Assembly: GCA_030248295.1 (NCBI GenBank)
Contig: JASANH010001726.1
Location: 310,001-374,000, forward strand
Direction: 5' to 3'
Length of the DNA stretch: 64,000 nucleotides
DNA from: Mesodorylaimus sp. YZB2_4
Taxonomy: Eukaryota; Nematoda; Enoplea; Dorylaimida; Dorylaimidae
The notes under the pieces are model-generated. The model searched no databases, was not told the origin of the DNA, and worked only from the letters and a program-made list of their open reading frames with translations. Below, one piece after another: positions 1 to 12,326 of this stretch; the stretch's first letter is position 1, and every line of letters begins with the position of its first letter. The translations under genes and the position numbers were made by a program.

Positions 1-2293
1 TTGTGCATACAATTATGTGCGTATCAAAATGTACTTGGGGTCGATGCATGTGCAGATATTTTCCTCGCGGTGTATGTGGATTGTGGATGTGAATTCTTTT
101 GAATTAAAATTAAATTAAATGAAATGAAAAATTGGTGGGTTTTGCGATAATTATTTGTGGCACTTTCTATCCTCAAAGATGGCTGTGCTGGCAGTCATGT
201 GTGACATATAGTACAGTAGGAGGATAAGTGACAAAACTGATCAGTGATGCCCAGTGGGGGTGGGCGAACAGTGGATGGAGGACGATTTTACGCCCCATGG
301 ACATGAACTTTTAAACATTTAAAAACGGCGCTCTGTGGTTACTCGTATTTCAAATTGCTGATGTGTATTTGACAAACTGAAAAAGGGGTCAGACTTGATT
401 GGCTGACTGATTTCGTGTCTCCCACCCGTCAAGTGCATGTATTTGCTTGGGTCAGGAGTTGAATGATGATGGTGATGACCGACCCATGTTTTGCTTGCCT
501 GAGCTCTAATACAGAACAGAATAGTGTCATAAGCGTGGGATGGGGTCTGAACTAGTGTTAATATCGTTAGCATAAAAAGATATCCTTTATCGTTACCGTT
601 AACGATAAAGCGCCAAAAAGAAATTGTTATCGTTAGTCTTTAACGCGTTAAATATCGTTGTTTTTCGAAAGTTACGGATGCAGCGTCACATGTTAATAGT
701 CTGCCGTTTTTTCATATATGCTGATATTTTAATACCGATACTGGAAACTCTGACGAGATACTTGTTTACAGTATTTCCTGCTGCTGTCGGCAGGTTTTGT
801 TATTTCTGCAATTTAGAGGAAGAACAAACTCGATCACGTTTTAATGGTTATCAATAAATACAGTATTCATTCTGTTGTATTCGCAGTTGGTTAGTCAAAT
901 TTCAGGCTGTAGTTACATAGGGCATCTTTATGTCCTGGGGGACTGCGCAAATCCTATAAACACTAGACCAAAACCTAAAGGCGTGGGTACCAAGAGGCCC
1001 TCCAGTCCCAATGTGTGTAAGAGTCTCGTAGGCAGGCGAATCCATGACCTCATTACAGTTCTGCTAATCCCAATTTCAACTATCCTCGAAGAAAAATGGC
1101 AGACTATATTTTTGCCAGTCGCGGACTGCGTGAGGGGGGCGCCTCTGTCACTTGCTTCTGCTTTATTGCAGCAGATAATGAGCAAAGCTGGCCCGTTTTC
1201 GATGAGATTTATCAATTACAGAATTTGAGATGTTCTGCTGGGGTCTTACAGAGCAATAAGCCATGAGCCAATGATTGCAACTCGACTAGTAGGGCGTGAC
1301 TCCTATGGGTTTCCCTGTTCAAATCTTCCTGGGAGATGATCGCACAAATCCTGAAAATCTTTGTGAAATCAAAAACTTGCGTAAAATTTTTTTAAAGTGC
1401 GCAGCGCTCGATGAATGACTGCATATACGGTCTTGGTCTCCGCTGAGTAGCGAGAGCAAATTGGTCAAAGAAACTCGTGTTTCGAAAACGCAGTCATTAT
1501 GGCTGCTCCACATCTGGGCACTATAACCCTCAGCCCCAAGTAAGTTTCCATTGCTCACACTGAAACTCACAGAGGTCTTGTTAGTCCCCACTTGGCCACG
1601 CGCAGCCTTGCCAAGTGTTTGACGTCATCTCCACTTTTCCATCAGCGCATACCAGGGTTGCACCCAGCACACAAGCACCAGCCTCGCTGAAACTACACAA
1701 GCATGCATGACATCCATTCAGCATTCGCACCCATCGGTGCTTCATTTCTTGAATCATTAGTATTAAAAAATCTACCAACTGACGTATATCCTGCCCACCA
1801 AGCTGTCTAATCCAATTAGGCAGACTGATCACGAGAATACGTCAGCACTCTCAGCGCGAGATTCACGCAGCTCTTCCTGCATACCTTTCAATCCTAGTCG
1901 TGTTCCCTCTCCTTATTCGTGTTTCCTATGGCTAGCCGAGGGAAGCGAGCGAGAAAGTATGGAATTAAGTAGGTCTCCAACTGCCCACTCCATGACGAGC
2001 ACCTTGGCAACAGGGCTCACAGAGAGTGAATGGATATGCTGGCCCTTTTCATTCCACACGAATGTTTGTTCGCTCGCTCGTGCGCTTAGGCTTCGATTAT
2101 TATCAAAACTGTAAACTTACGATTTTCTCACGAATTTCTCTTTCGTACAGAAATATCAATTCCCTTTTTCATTAGGAGCTGCTTATCTCAAAGAATCTTG
2201 TGAAAAATCTTCTGTCCCACTTCTCATCGAATCAAGAGAGCGTACTGATTTAAGAAATTTCATTAAAAAAGGCTTTAAGCTCGCGATTATTCA
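1..2293. other. Upstream spacer without a supported gene
   Basis: No reading frame here looks like a real exon: the open frames are short, unrelated and lack splice partners. A repeat of ATCGTTA-type words around 555-655, including a near-palindrome centred on GTTAACGATAAAG, is the only visible structure. The stretch just before 2294 probably contains the promoter and 5' leader of the calmodulin-like gene, but no TATA box or trans-splice acceptor is obvious. Confidence 0.5.
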
Positions 2294-5200
2294 ATGGCCT
2301 TGTCTAGAATAAAATCGGCTGCCAAACCAGTAGGTTCGTCGTCGAGAGGAGGACTCGGTAGCTCAATGAAAAACGGACAGACGGATTCACGCCGAGGAAC
2401 AAATGCGGGCAATGGATTGTATACGGATGAGGAGTTACAAGAATATCGGGCCGTATTTTCCGTCTTTGACACGGGTAAGTGCCTTATTAGCTGAAATTTT
2501 GAAAAACAGACAACTAATTCTGTGTGATCCCTCCTTTGACTGACAGTTGACACTTACCACTACACCAGTGCTTGCAGTAAAAGGCTCACGATCTGCATTA
2601 TACAGCAGCTATAACTTTTTGATCCAATCAGAAGCGTTTCAATTTTAAAAAAATTGAATAGTTCGGAGATGGAACGATACTCCCAGTATTATAATTTTGC
2701 ACATTCTGTTTCTCTCGTTTATGCACGAACTAAGACAGTCTCGTCAGGCTTAGATGGGACTTGAGAGTGATCTAGCAAAATTTTTTAGAGAATCCTTCTA
2801 GAATTATTGCGCACCCTCATCCTAAGAAACAGTTTTTAGGCCTAGGCAGGATTGGATCAAGATCAAATTAATTCCAGGTTTTTCAAAATTTTTTTCTTTA
2901 AGATTGCAAGATATTAGAGAGCGCCCTGCACGCCTGGTGGTGGGTCCAGGGTCGATAAACGAGGAGAGGCACTTACGGGGCGGTGGGCTCTGGAATTCGG
3001 GTCCCCTCACAAGGCACGGGCTGGGTATGGGCTTATCACCGACATCGCGGGGCAGCGACTAACTCGCACCCTCGCGTGGCATGCATCCCGGAATGGCCCT
3101 AGTCAATGGCAAGATAGGGTCAACTAACAAGCCCCCTAGCCCGCGGGTAAAAGGCAAATCTGAATAGCAGAGAGCAAATCTGAATCAGCATTTGAGACCC
3201 TACCTGCTGTAGGCTAATAATGTCTTTTGCAGGGGTCCACGATTTCTAGGTCAAAATGCGCACTGCGTGCATTCAGAATTCAGGCTGACTGAATATTTAT
3301 GAAGAAGCTTCGATCAATGAAGTTTTGGCATTCCATGAAGTCCACATCGTCACGCACCAACTAATGTTGAGCTCACATGTGAATCCCATGATCACGTACT
3401 GCGCATTTGCATCTTACTAGTGGGACCAGTCTAAAAACATTTCCGTCTGATTGCCTGTTTACGAAAAAGAGAGAGCCCTGGGATTTTCTGTTTTTGCTGT
3501 AGGTGTCCTACAGAATGGTTAAAGTGAAAGATTTGGAGAGTTTCGAGCGCTTTCTACGAAATTGCGTAAATAGGAAGGCGACTTGTCGTTAGCTTATTAC
3601 TTAGGTCACACGGGTCTTGGCCTAGCGGGTTCAGACGTCTGCCTCTTACGCTAGGCGCGCACTACAGGGGAGGGTTCGACGCCTGCCTCGGTACAGAGTG
3701 ATTGTCAATTTAATATGTATTCCTTAGTCCTCGGGTATGCGTATAGTGCTTGGCTATGGATACAGTATGACATGACATGAATGAACCGTTTGACACGCAA
3801 CAGTGATTCGTAACAAAAACGTCTGCAGTTAGAGGTGAGAGCAATCTGTAGGACCAGTAGCCCAACACATTTAAAATCACATCTCATACGTACCCAAAGG
3901 ACTATCTTCAACTGCGTGACTGTCAATATTTGATGTTAGGATACTGCTGCCTTCTCTCACCCAGCTAAAATTTTTTCCAAGTTTCTCCTAGAGACCCGCA
4001 GCCTATAGAGCGTACTCGCCATCTTCTTTCGTTTATCGTGCAGACTACATTTCAATTTAGACTTCCATTTAAAATTATCACCTGAAATTTTTTATGATTA
4101 TCGTATTACCTGCCTATTGCCTAACTTTTTTTCACCAGTAGGCCTGACTCAATTAGTCGTCTATGATGTATGTAACAAGAGCCAAGAAAAACATTAGCCG
4201 AATCGATACGTAATTGCAGAGTGTATACTTTTTTCGATGTCGCTTGTCATTTTTCTGCGACAAGGATCGATCGTACCACTTGCTCGCCTACACCTGATGT
4301 GAAATTTGTATATTGCCTTGTCTTTTAGACAACAGTGGCGCCATCGGTATGGAGGAATTAAAGGAGGCCATGAAGCGATTGGGAATAAATATGAACGAAA
4401 AGGAGTTGGAAAATTTGATTCAAGAAGTCGACGAAGATGGAAATGGAGAAATCGATTTTGGCGAATTTTGCGCTGTGAGCTGTTTTATTTGAAGCATGAT
4501 TGAGATTTCAGATTTTTATTTCATTTAGGTCATGAAACGATTATCAGCCAAAAAAATCAGTTGGGATGAAATTATTCGGCAGTGCTTCGAAGTTTTCGAT
4601 CAGGTAGTCAGTAAATTAGTTTTTACATCAGTCTAACGTGTCCAATAAGTTTTCTCCGCGCTTCACAGTTAAAACTCTATGAAAAATCATAAAACAGCTA
4701 GAGCATTTTTTTGTTAGTCCGTCCACCCCTTGGAATCCTGGCTACCAAAGCTTCATTCATATCGACCCCATTCACCACGATAACAGCAATTTACAGCAGT
4801 GATGCAAGGTCTGCAGAGCACGTCGATGTGAGTGAATCAATGAAAACTATGGAAAACTCTGCAGAGTTTCTTAGCGATACGACATATTTAAGGTTTAAAT
4901 GTAGACACTGTATTTACTCTGAGGTGCCAAATTTGCTCACTTTCACAGCCAGCCAAGGCAGGGCGCGCTTTGGCTCACAATCAGAGCAGTCATAACGCAG
5001 GAATTCCGAATATGCTAAAAATGATGAAATGATTTAGCTAGCTAATAATGGAAGGGAGCTGGAAAAATAGTTTTCTGTGCCTCCTCTTCGAAGATATCGA
5101 CTTTTTATTTTTTATGGAGCTTGAGCGATATTTTGGCTTTTAACTTGTGTTCTACTGTACGAATCTCTGAGACAGACAAAGAGTTGCCCACATGTGAAAG

Positions 5201-5974
5201 GACTACAGTATAAAAATGTGTTCTGGTAACTTCGCAAGTATTATCAATGACCTTTTCATCAAAGCATATTTCTAGTGCGCAAGAACAGGACTATGTGATC
5301 TGCAGTAAAGACAATATAGAGGCTGCATTCGCATAAATGATGGCACTTGCAGAAGAAACAAAGTCGTCCGTCTCCCGTCACTGTTCCTGCCTTAATTAAT
5401 CAAGATTTTTAAATGTCTAATGACTCAAGAGCGCATACAGTAAGGAGAATGTGTCCGCATAACAAAGTGATTAATAAGTAGCTTATTCAGTTGTGAGCAA
5501 TCCTTTTCGGCTTTGTCGTTCTACAGGACACGAGAGATAAAACTGATATGACCTAAGCATAACGAAAATGATATGTCGATCTCTCTGAAAAAAATGCAAT
5601 ATAACATGAAAATATACATAGTCATGCAGAATTTGATACATTCCGAAAACAGAAATCCACAGTGGAATATATTTGAAGCCGCAGTGTTCACAAATGTTCA
5701 CTTTCTGCCTACAAAGGCGTGGGAGAAAAAATCAAAGCACCACATACTATAGTTTTCACTTAAATTATTACACCCTTGTTTTCAGCATAAAACCGGTATG
5801 ATAACGGAAACGGAATTTCGAAATGTTTTGAAAAATATTGGTGGCATAATTGATGACGATGTTATCGAACAAATTTTCCAAGAAGTCGATGTTGATGGTA
5901 ATGGAGTCATTGATTACGACGAATTTTCCAGTATGGTCCGAAATTATATGGAAGATGGAGATATGGAAAACTAG
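2294..5974 (+). CDS. Calmodulin-like four-EF-hand calcium-binding protein
   Basis: A calmodulin-like calcium sensor, probably cytosolic. Exons are 2294-2474, 4329-4474, 4529-4603 and 5786-5974 (stop TAG), giving 196 residues. All junctions have GT-AG and the phases match. An N-terminal extension of about 45 Ser/Gly/Lys-rich residues precedes four EF-hands. Loop 1 (DTDNSGAIGMEE, split by intron 1), loop 2 (DEDGNGEIDFGE) and loop 4 (DVDGNGVIDYDE) look competent. Loop 3 (DQHKTGMITETE) has non-acidic residues at positions 3 and 5, so calcium binding there may be weak. The family is well established, but the exact orthologue and targets are not known. Introns 1 and 3 are long (1.85 and 1.18 kb). 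A SINE-A copy lies in intron 1. Calmodulin itself would be about 149 residues and far more conserved, so this is a divergent relative. Confidence 0.88.
3609..3790 (+). repeat. SINE-A copy (tRNA-derived)
   Basis: A tRNA-like head contains an A-box-like segment (AGCGGGTTCAGACGTC) and a B-box-like segment (GGTTCGACGCCTGCC). It is followed by a body ending near TGACATGACATGA. The head and body match copies at about 39775-39955 and, for the head, 29238-29428 and 22225-22372 on the other strand. The arm between the boxes is long, as in Leu/Ser tRNAs. It lies inside intron 1 of the calmodulin-like gene. Confidence 0.7.
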
Positions 5975-7756
5975 AAAACGTGTAATTTTTGCATATTTGG
6001 GTGAGGACAATTTCAAATAATGCTGCACAATACGAGATGAAATTTTACTAATTTCAAGCCTGTGTAAATTGATCAAAATTTCGGTCACGAGCTGTTTCTG
6101 CTGGTCATCATTTATTCTTGTAAGATTATAGTTTTTTCACGACTGATGATAATCAAAAAATTGAGCCAAAAAATAAGTGAACAAAATTACATATTCTCTT
6201 GTCTTGACAAAGCAAAAGGTAGCAAAAGTTCAAATTACAAAGTTATCACAGAACAATGGCGGAAATATTAAATTTCATGCGCCTGCTGCAGGATCGCGGA
6301 TAAGAGTTGTCTTGGAAATAAAAAATCAATACTGTCATCTTTGATTTTTTGTCGTCTAGTGATGCAGCCGATACCTCTTTTGCTGTTCTGTGCTACGCAA
6401 TAAAAGCAAACTTGACGGTATGAGCCACTGCATCTTGACAAAATATCCAGCGAACTAATTTTACATTGCGCGAATGTTCTCTTGTAAAAATGACATTTCT
6501 AAAAAATAATTTATCTGACAACAAAATGGTTAGCCCAGCCACCATACTCTGACCAAATGCAAGGCGACACTAGGTTGGCTGGGCTTCCTCGGCGAAGTAT
6601 GATTGCGAGTACTGTACGTTTCTGTAAGTGATATCCTCAAATGCATGATGGAATGACTACTGCCGTACTCGGTTCGACGATGCTCACTGACCTTTTGATA
6701 ATGTGATGGTCATCGTAAAATTCTTCACTCTCAACCGCAATGTACTCTCGTCTGGTGAAGCAAATTTATGTTTTTGCAAGTCAAAGTTTTTGTGCATTAC
6801 AATAATATGAGTCCGTTAGAAGCATTGGCGAGCAACGCTTCGAGGTTATAGTACAAAGTCCATCAGAAATATAACATATGCATTCTACTGCTTATCAAGA
6901 GGCACGGTAGCTGCCTGTTGATAAGCACACAGATATGCATGGTTGAGCGGTATAGGACCAAAAAAGGTCCCTCTTTAACACCATTGTCGCAAAAAACAAC
7001 TCTGTAGGGGTACTTTCGAAGTGTCCCTCTATGAATCATAAACGGCTACTGTACATAAAATGAGGCAGCAGGCAGGGAGGGAGAATACGCATAACTTCAA
7101 AACTTCATGACACTGAATGAAGTCAATCGAAATGAGAAGACTAGTTGCAAACATTCTTCCTGGCCGTGTCAGTGGGTCCGGGAACAGTGTTGGGTGTTGG
7201 GTTGTTTGCGCTTGATATCCACGGTAGCCAGCTTCGTATTTGTCTGATATGTCTCCCTATTGTGGGGGTGGAGATTGGGTTGATCTTTCGGGATTTGGAT
7301 TGTTGGAGGTATGTATTGACCTGCGTTTCGGCGTTGGTCGTTGGTCGTTGCAAGACGTCTTCTAACAAATAGCATTCTTATTCAATGGCGAATGTAAAGT
7401 AAGACACCGAATCCGGCGACTGCGAGCACTAAAATGCAAAGTGCGATCCTAAAACGAAAGTTAAGACTTTTCTTGACAGCGTTAAAAAGTTTGCCAGAAA
7501 GCATTCCATCTAGCGTACAGTAGCGGACAAAATTCGTTTCTTATCTTGGGTCAGCTGGCCCTACACCAGTGTAGACAGTGGGGCGTCCAATGCTTTCACC
7601 TCTGCAATCAACAAAGGTCAAAACATCCGAAGTTATGATAATTTTTGGCATCCATTTAAAAGAAAGGAAAATTCGAAACATTTTGTAAGTTACACCACTT
7701 TCTGACGCCCTTTCCAATCAAAACAATGAGCTCTGAAACATCTGTGCGCCTCTAGT
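5975..7756. other. Spacer with a possible minus-strand tail-anchored fragment
   Basis: No confident gene. On the minus strand, after a TTTTAG at about 7449-7454, one frame encodes a strongly hydrophobic stretch (IALCILVLAVAGFGVLLYIRH, roughly 7449-7384). It ends in a stop, or could be spliced through a 46-48 nt GT...TTGTTAG intron into a Pro/Thr-rich frame ending at 7141. A neighbouring frame near 7600-7545 reads GESIGRPTVYTGVGPADPR. I could not join these pieces in phase, so no gene is called. Confidence 0.25.
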
Positions 7757-7892
7757 GCTGGCCACTGGTGCTGGCACAGGATGCCCTCGTGTGGAGGTGC
7801 TCCTAGTAGAGAAGCACAGAGGGAAGGTGCCGTGAGAGCTGGTTGCCTCTCGCGTTCGCTTGTCATGTCATGAATGTTGGCCGGCTATAGGC
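7757..7892 (+). repeat. SINE-B fragment
   Basis: Shares the block 'caggatgccctcgtgtggag...gtgctcctagt.gag...cacagagggaag' and the terminal 'ggccggctatag' with copies at about 59560-59805 and 63635-63960, and in the opposite orientation at 14815-15500 and 49655-50010. Only the 3' part is present here; the tRNA-like head is missing. Confidence 0.6.
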
Positions 7893-7919
7893 AATACTGG
7901 TTGGAAGCCCCGCGGGTCG

Positions 7920-8262
7920 CGGCTGGATTGGATCGGATGAACGGGGCATCCGATCCGATCCAACAAAAATCATCATCCGCAGATCCGGATCGGATCATTC
8001 GATCTGAACTTTCGGATCTCACATTCTAAGCCGATGGTGTTTGCAATGAACGCGGGCAAACAACTAAGTATCGAAAAGTTCTTCTCCAACCACTCTGGTG
8101 TAATGACTGAGATGGGATCAATACCTGCATTCCTGCTTCCTTTTTTCTGCTTATAAGTAAAGGTACGAGTCATCATCTCATTATTATCATTTGAGACCAG
8201 AGAAAGCATGGATGGCTCACAAAGGAGCATCGCCAACCGTTAATTCGAACTTTATGCAACCC
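7920..8262. repeat. Half copy of the GGATCGGATC foldback element
   Basis: GATCCGATC-rich core followed by about 270 bp that aligns with the right half of the palindromic element at 21231-21690. Shared blocks include 'tgcttccttttt', 'tcatctcattattat...tttgagacc' and 'cgccaaccgt'. The left arm is absent. The similarity stops exactly where the MULE terminal repeat begins at about 8263, suggesting nested insertion or a deletion junction. Confidence 0.6.
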
Positions 8263-9640
8263 AAAATTGCGTGTCACGTCAAATGACCGCGAGCAAAAGA
8301 TCGCGCGACAAAAGACCGCGGTCATAAGACCGCGTGCAATAAGACCGGAGTGGAAATAACCGCGTGTCAAAAATACCGTCTGAAGACCGCATGTATAAAA
8401 TACCACGGTGAGAAATATACTGTTTCACGACTCGGCTATAAACTACTGTAAATCGTGCTAATTTATTACATAAGTCAAAGAATCAGAAACTGACAAATTG
8501 CTATCATGGACATCAACAATAACTACTCGTACACGCAAAAATTAAATGCTAAAATGTGGCAAGTCATAAATTAATTCGCGCCTATACCAGTACCCTTATC
8601 TGTGAACTAAAAATTGTAATTATGAGCTAGTCCACGCAGGCATGTAGTCCAACCAAGATATCGCTATTCGCGTGATCTTTTACGATCCTTTCAATTCTTT
8701 CTGCGCAATCACGATATCGACGACGACCTGGAGATGGTTCTTGGCCGGCGATGTACTGCTCGATCTTTTTCTCATTCATGCTTTGCTCTCGTTTCTGACA
8801 GGTGATAAATTTGAAGACAGATGGATGATGAGCGCCGACCAGCTCCAAGAAGCCCCTGTTCCATCTTTCGACCGAGCTGTTAGTTTTCGAGACTCCATCG
8901 ATGATTGATTGATAGCAGTTCCATAACTGAAGTGGAAAAATTGGCGGAGTCCACCTGCCTCCGCGAATCGGACATCTGACCCACGTGTCCTCGAAGTAGT
9001 CGATCTCTTCCTGCGCCTGCGGCATAACGGGAAGCACTTCTGAAAACGTTCGAACGCTTCGACCACATCCGGAACTGGAACAAATGCCAATGCGGGCAGC
9101 ATTCTCATGCTAAGAGCGAAAACCTCGTGGTTCTCATACCGGTGTTGCAATCCGGCTTGAATACGACGTCAGAAGCATTAGGACAAACAGCCACGACGAG
9201 TCGTCTCTGGGAGGTCGATTTCGAAGCTATTGATCGACGCTTGTTCAATCAATCATAATCGATACTGGAGCCAGGTTTGGTCGCAGCTGTTTCAGCTCAG
9301 CCAACAGTCTCGTGGAAGTAGCTTCCGTCTTGTTTGGTAATAAAGCGAAAACTGATGGAGTCACGTTGTTGTAACGAACCCCGCAGGTTGTGTAAACTTG
9401 CTCGAAAAGCGGTGGAGAAGTTTTGAACGTCTCATCTGCGTACCAGTGTGGGTGGACTGTGCGACAGTAATTCCAAGTTCCTTTGACTCGAGAATTAGCT
9501 CCAGTTGGCTCCGGCGGTCCATGGAGCTTAGGTGCGTAGCCCCTTGTGGCTCCAGGCCACATTGAGCTACGCACCTCTGGGCGCGGCGTGGGGGCATGTA
9601 TAGTCCAGAAACCGTTAACAAAATTTCCTCTTATCCCTAG
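8263..9640 (-). pseudogene. Decayed MULE transposon, copy 2
   Basis: The left end carries the same iterated terminal sequence (CGTGTCACGTCAAATGACCGCG followed by repeats of GACCGCG every 10-20 bp) as the MULE at 25690-27324. Minus-strand frames encode decayed transposase. The C-terminal part (about 9037-8627) contains YFEDTWV, a PLQLWNCYQSII block, SSVERWNRGF, HPSVFKFI and GQEPSPGRRRY, typical of MULE transposases that travel with FLYWCH fingers. Further upstream (9574-9245) is the HWYADETFKTSP segment. Frames are broken several times. The right terminal repeat is not visible, so the copy is truncated. It retains the C-terminal catalytic-region flank that copy 1 has lost. Confidence 0.75.
9531..9573. 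repeat. Short inverted repeat
   Basis: Arms AGGTGCGTAGC and GCTACGCACCT are separated by about 20 bases at the truncated edge of the MULE relic. It may mark the end of the element or a local rearrangement. Confidence 0.4.
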
Positions 9641-9722
9641 TTGTCACATTACTTAAAAGCACATGTGCCGCAAAGATGCAGTCATGTCCACTCCACCTAA
9701 TTCTTTCCTGAGTTCACTTTTT

Positions 9723-10350
9723 TCATTCACTTCCATTTGGTGAACAGCCCTGCCCACAAGGCTCGCTATGGTGGTAGACGTAGTAGCCTGTTTGAGGGTC
9801 TGTCGGACTTTCATCAGACACATGAGAGCAAAAATCGTTGTTCGACATCACTCGAAGAATATTTCGTAGCCAAGGCCGAATTGTCACACCAGTGCCAATA
9901 TCATAGAATGGCGGTGCATTTGTCCGACCAGGATAAACTGATTCGCCGTCGTAAAAAAGAAACCAGGATTTTCTAAAGCGAGCGACATATGCTTGCGGAT
10001 AAACGCAGCCCAGCTTCTCACATTCTTTCTTCCACTCGTCATAAGTCGCCATCTACATGGTCGTCATAAGTTGTTCTACACGACACATTTTGGTGGCGTA
10101 ATTCTTCGGGTCGGTTGAAGTTGTCTTGATCGCTCGCTTATATCTTCGAAATTGTGCCCGTTGTTTCATACCTCTCCGCATTGGCCGTATATTGCTGCAT
10201 ACAGTATATTTCCGTATTGGGCAATGCAAGAGCACACGATTGTTTGTATGTGGCACGTGAAAACGTAGTGCGGGAGATGTCGTCCCACCGATTCTGCCTG
10301 GGTCTTTTGAGAAGTAGGAACAGTTTGGCGATTTGTTCAAATAAAAACAT
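9723..10350 (-). pseudogene. Relic of the terminal ten-cysteine module (family of genes A and B)
   Basis: The minus-strand frame reads from about 10350 to 9723. It contains C-x7-C, a basic stretch with FRRYKR, one cysteine, then YDEWKKECEKLGCVYPQAYV, W-F-L-F-Y, and a closing FC. This matches the last module of genes A and B in order: C-x6-C-x-C, an R-x-K-R site followed by a small or acidic residue, then W-x4-C-x4-C-x3-Q and FC. The second cysteine of C-x-C is missing. A TAG stop lies in frame at 10053-10055, directly beside an 11-bp direct repeat (ACTTATGACGA, spacing 25 bp) that looks like a small duplication. No signal peptide or other modules were found nearby. It could instead be a diverged gene with an unrecognised small intron, but a pseudogene fits better. 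Confidence 0.6.
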
Positions 10351-12326
10351 TTCTTATTATCACATCCTGTGCAATATAAACTGTCGCCGAGTGCCCCAAG
10401 AATACGGCCTGAAAAAGACTGAGTCTTCTAAAGCGTAAAAAAGATTTTTTTTAATACTAAAGGTATATTACTTCGAAAAACCGCAAGAAAAGTAATTGAA
10501 ACAAATTTCTGCTGCCTGTGAGTCATTCCTGTGTTTAAAGCGTGTAGTTACGAATATACAGTATGGGGCGGAGTAGAGCCCCACGTTTAGATCGTCCCAC
10601 AAGAAACAGCTTTGTGAACTCCCTCAACTCCGTATAAACTCTGAGAATGAAATATTAGCTACTTATTCTCTGAAGAGTCTTCTTTGCGAATTTTAATGAG
10701 CTTGATAATTTTCTGTTGTTTTTGTTCTTCCTTGAAAATAATATTTAGTGTAGTATACAGGACATCTGAATATTGCAGAAGAGGAACCGGGTATCTCCAG
10801 ATAATTTTGATGGTTTTGTAACTGTCTTTCGCATAAATTACTTTTGACAGCACTTTTGACACGGTTATGCGCCATTGCTTGAATGCATTATTCGTGGCAT
10901 TTGGAAAAAAATTATTGCTTGACAACGTTCTAGAGCGGATAAAAAATTTTGAAACTTGTAGAATCTTGCTTAAAATATGCAAAAGGTGTAAACTTATTCC
11001 TGGTGCAATAAACGTGAATAACCTATGGTTCTGCGATTTATTGCAGTATGTGGAAGACTTTTTCAGTAAATTCGCGTGTACAAAATAATTTTGCACGTGA
11101 AGGAAACGATCTAAAAGCATATCCGCAGTGATCACATGCTGTATTTAGAAGAAGCCCCCGGGTACAAACTATAAAAACCTATAATAAATGGGATTGACCA
11201 CGATAATTATAATCATTATTGTTTCATTATTGTTTCTTCATGGATGCTAAGATCAATCGTGCATAGAGCCACTAGAATTTTGTTTTCTTATTGTACAGTT
11301 AGCCTTGGGTTGATTTCACCTGGCGAGGTGTCTGCATGCAAACACGATTTTGGAATTGCTATGAGCAATTCCAAAATCGTCGAAATTCACAGTCCAAGTC
11401 CAGGCAATACTTTCAGTCAAGGACGCTTTCATGTTCTTCAGAATGGTTATTTATTTGCAGACAAGGTCACATAATTGTTTACAGTTTATGGGATTGGATA
11501 TTTTGGATGCACAGACTACAGGAAAAATACGCAATGCGCAAACTTGTATGCCTACTTTCTGGTGCTCACAATTTTGCGTATTACGCAATACGAACACGCA
11601 TACGCATTCAAATCGAGTATTTTTACCGACCGTACTTATCTTTTGCGATCCTGGAGCGCAAAAATGGAGTAATCCTGAGCCCGAATCCAGAATCCTTTAA
11701 ACCGAAAAAAAGATTTTTAGGGTACATTATGCCGGGCCCTTCGATGGTCGTGAGGAGATTCATTCGTTTAAAGACTCTCTCACGGATTGTGCAAATTAAA
11801 CGCGTGTGCAACTTTTTAATCAAAGTCGAGTCATAAAAAGCGGAATACTGTGGCTTATCAAAACAGGAAAAGAATTTAACAGGGCGAAGAACGGGACGGG
11901 GACTTAAAATGTAACTGAAATGATGCGTTTTTCAAACTGCCAAAGCACGCGAAGATGCTTTGCTCACGATCATGAGCAATCATGAAAAAGACAAGCTACA
12001 AACGGGCAGCTTTTTTTAAAGGGTTCGCAGGAATATGTAGGAAAAAATTACGTTCCAATTCTTGTCGAATTGATTTTTTCATCATGTTCAAATAACCAGA
12101 TTCTATCCAACTACATAATTATGCCCCTTGTGTCTCATATTATAGTTACTGCTAACGGAAGTTATATTGACAAAATATATTGAAAAATGTTTGGATATTC
12201 AGGAACTGCCGACAGTTGATAAACTAAAAAGGTTTTGCTGGTGGGGTGTATCAAACAAAATATACACTGAAAATTCCTGAAGACTTTTCTTTCAGCTTGC
12301 TGCAAGTTTTTTCTACAGGCATTACG
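10351..12326. other. Spacer upstream of gene A
   Basis: No gene is supported. A minus-strand open frame at 11135-10659 (158 codons, Lys/Ile-rich) and plus-strand frames at 11244-11836 lack recognisable domains, and neither shows convincing splice context. A perfect hairpin lies at 11344-11380. The last bases (TTTTTTCTACAG ending about 12319) form a likely trans-splice or 5' intron acceptor for gene A. Confidence 0.4.
11344..11380. repeat. Perfect 17-bp inverted repeat
   Basis: ACGATTTTGGAATTGCT is followed after a three-base gap (ATG) by its exact complement. The stem is long and uninterrupted, but the loop is too short for an ordinary microRNA precursor. It could extrude as a cruciform or be the remnant of a small foldback element. 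Confidence 0.7.

Noticed and set aside
319..573. Minus frame with a run of five histidines
   Set aside because: Short, no domain, and the run reflects a GATGATGATGGTGATGA repeat.
10659..11135. Minus 158-codon frame as an upstream exon of the module relic
   Set aside because: No cysteine pattern and no splice continuity with the relic; Lys/Ile richness reflects AT-rich DNA.
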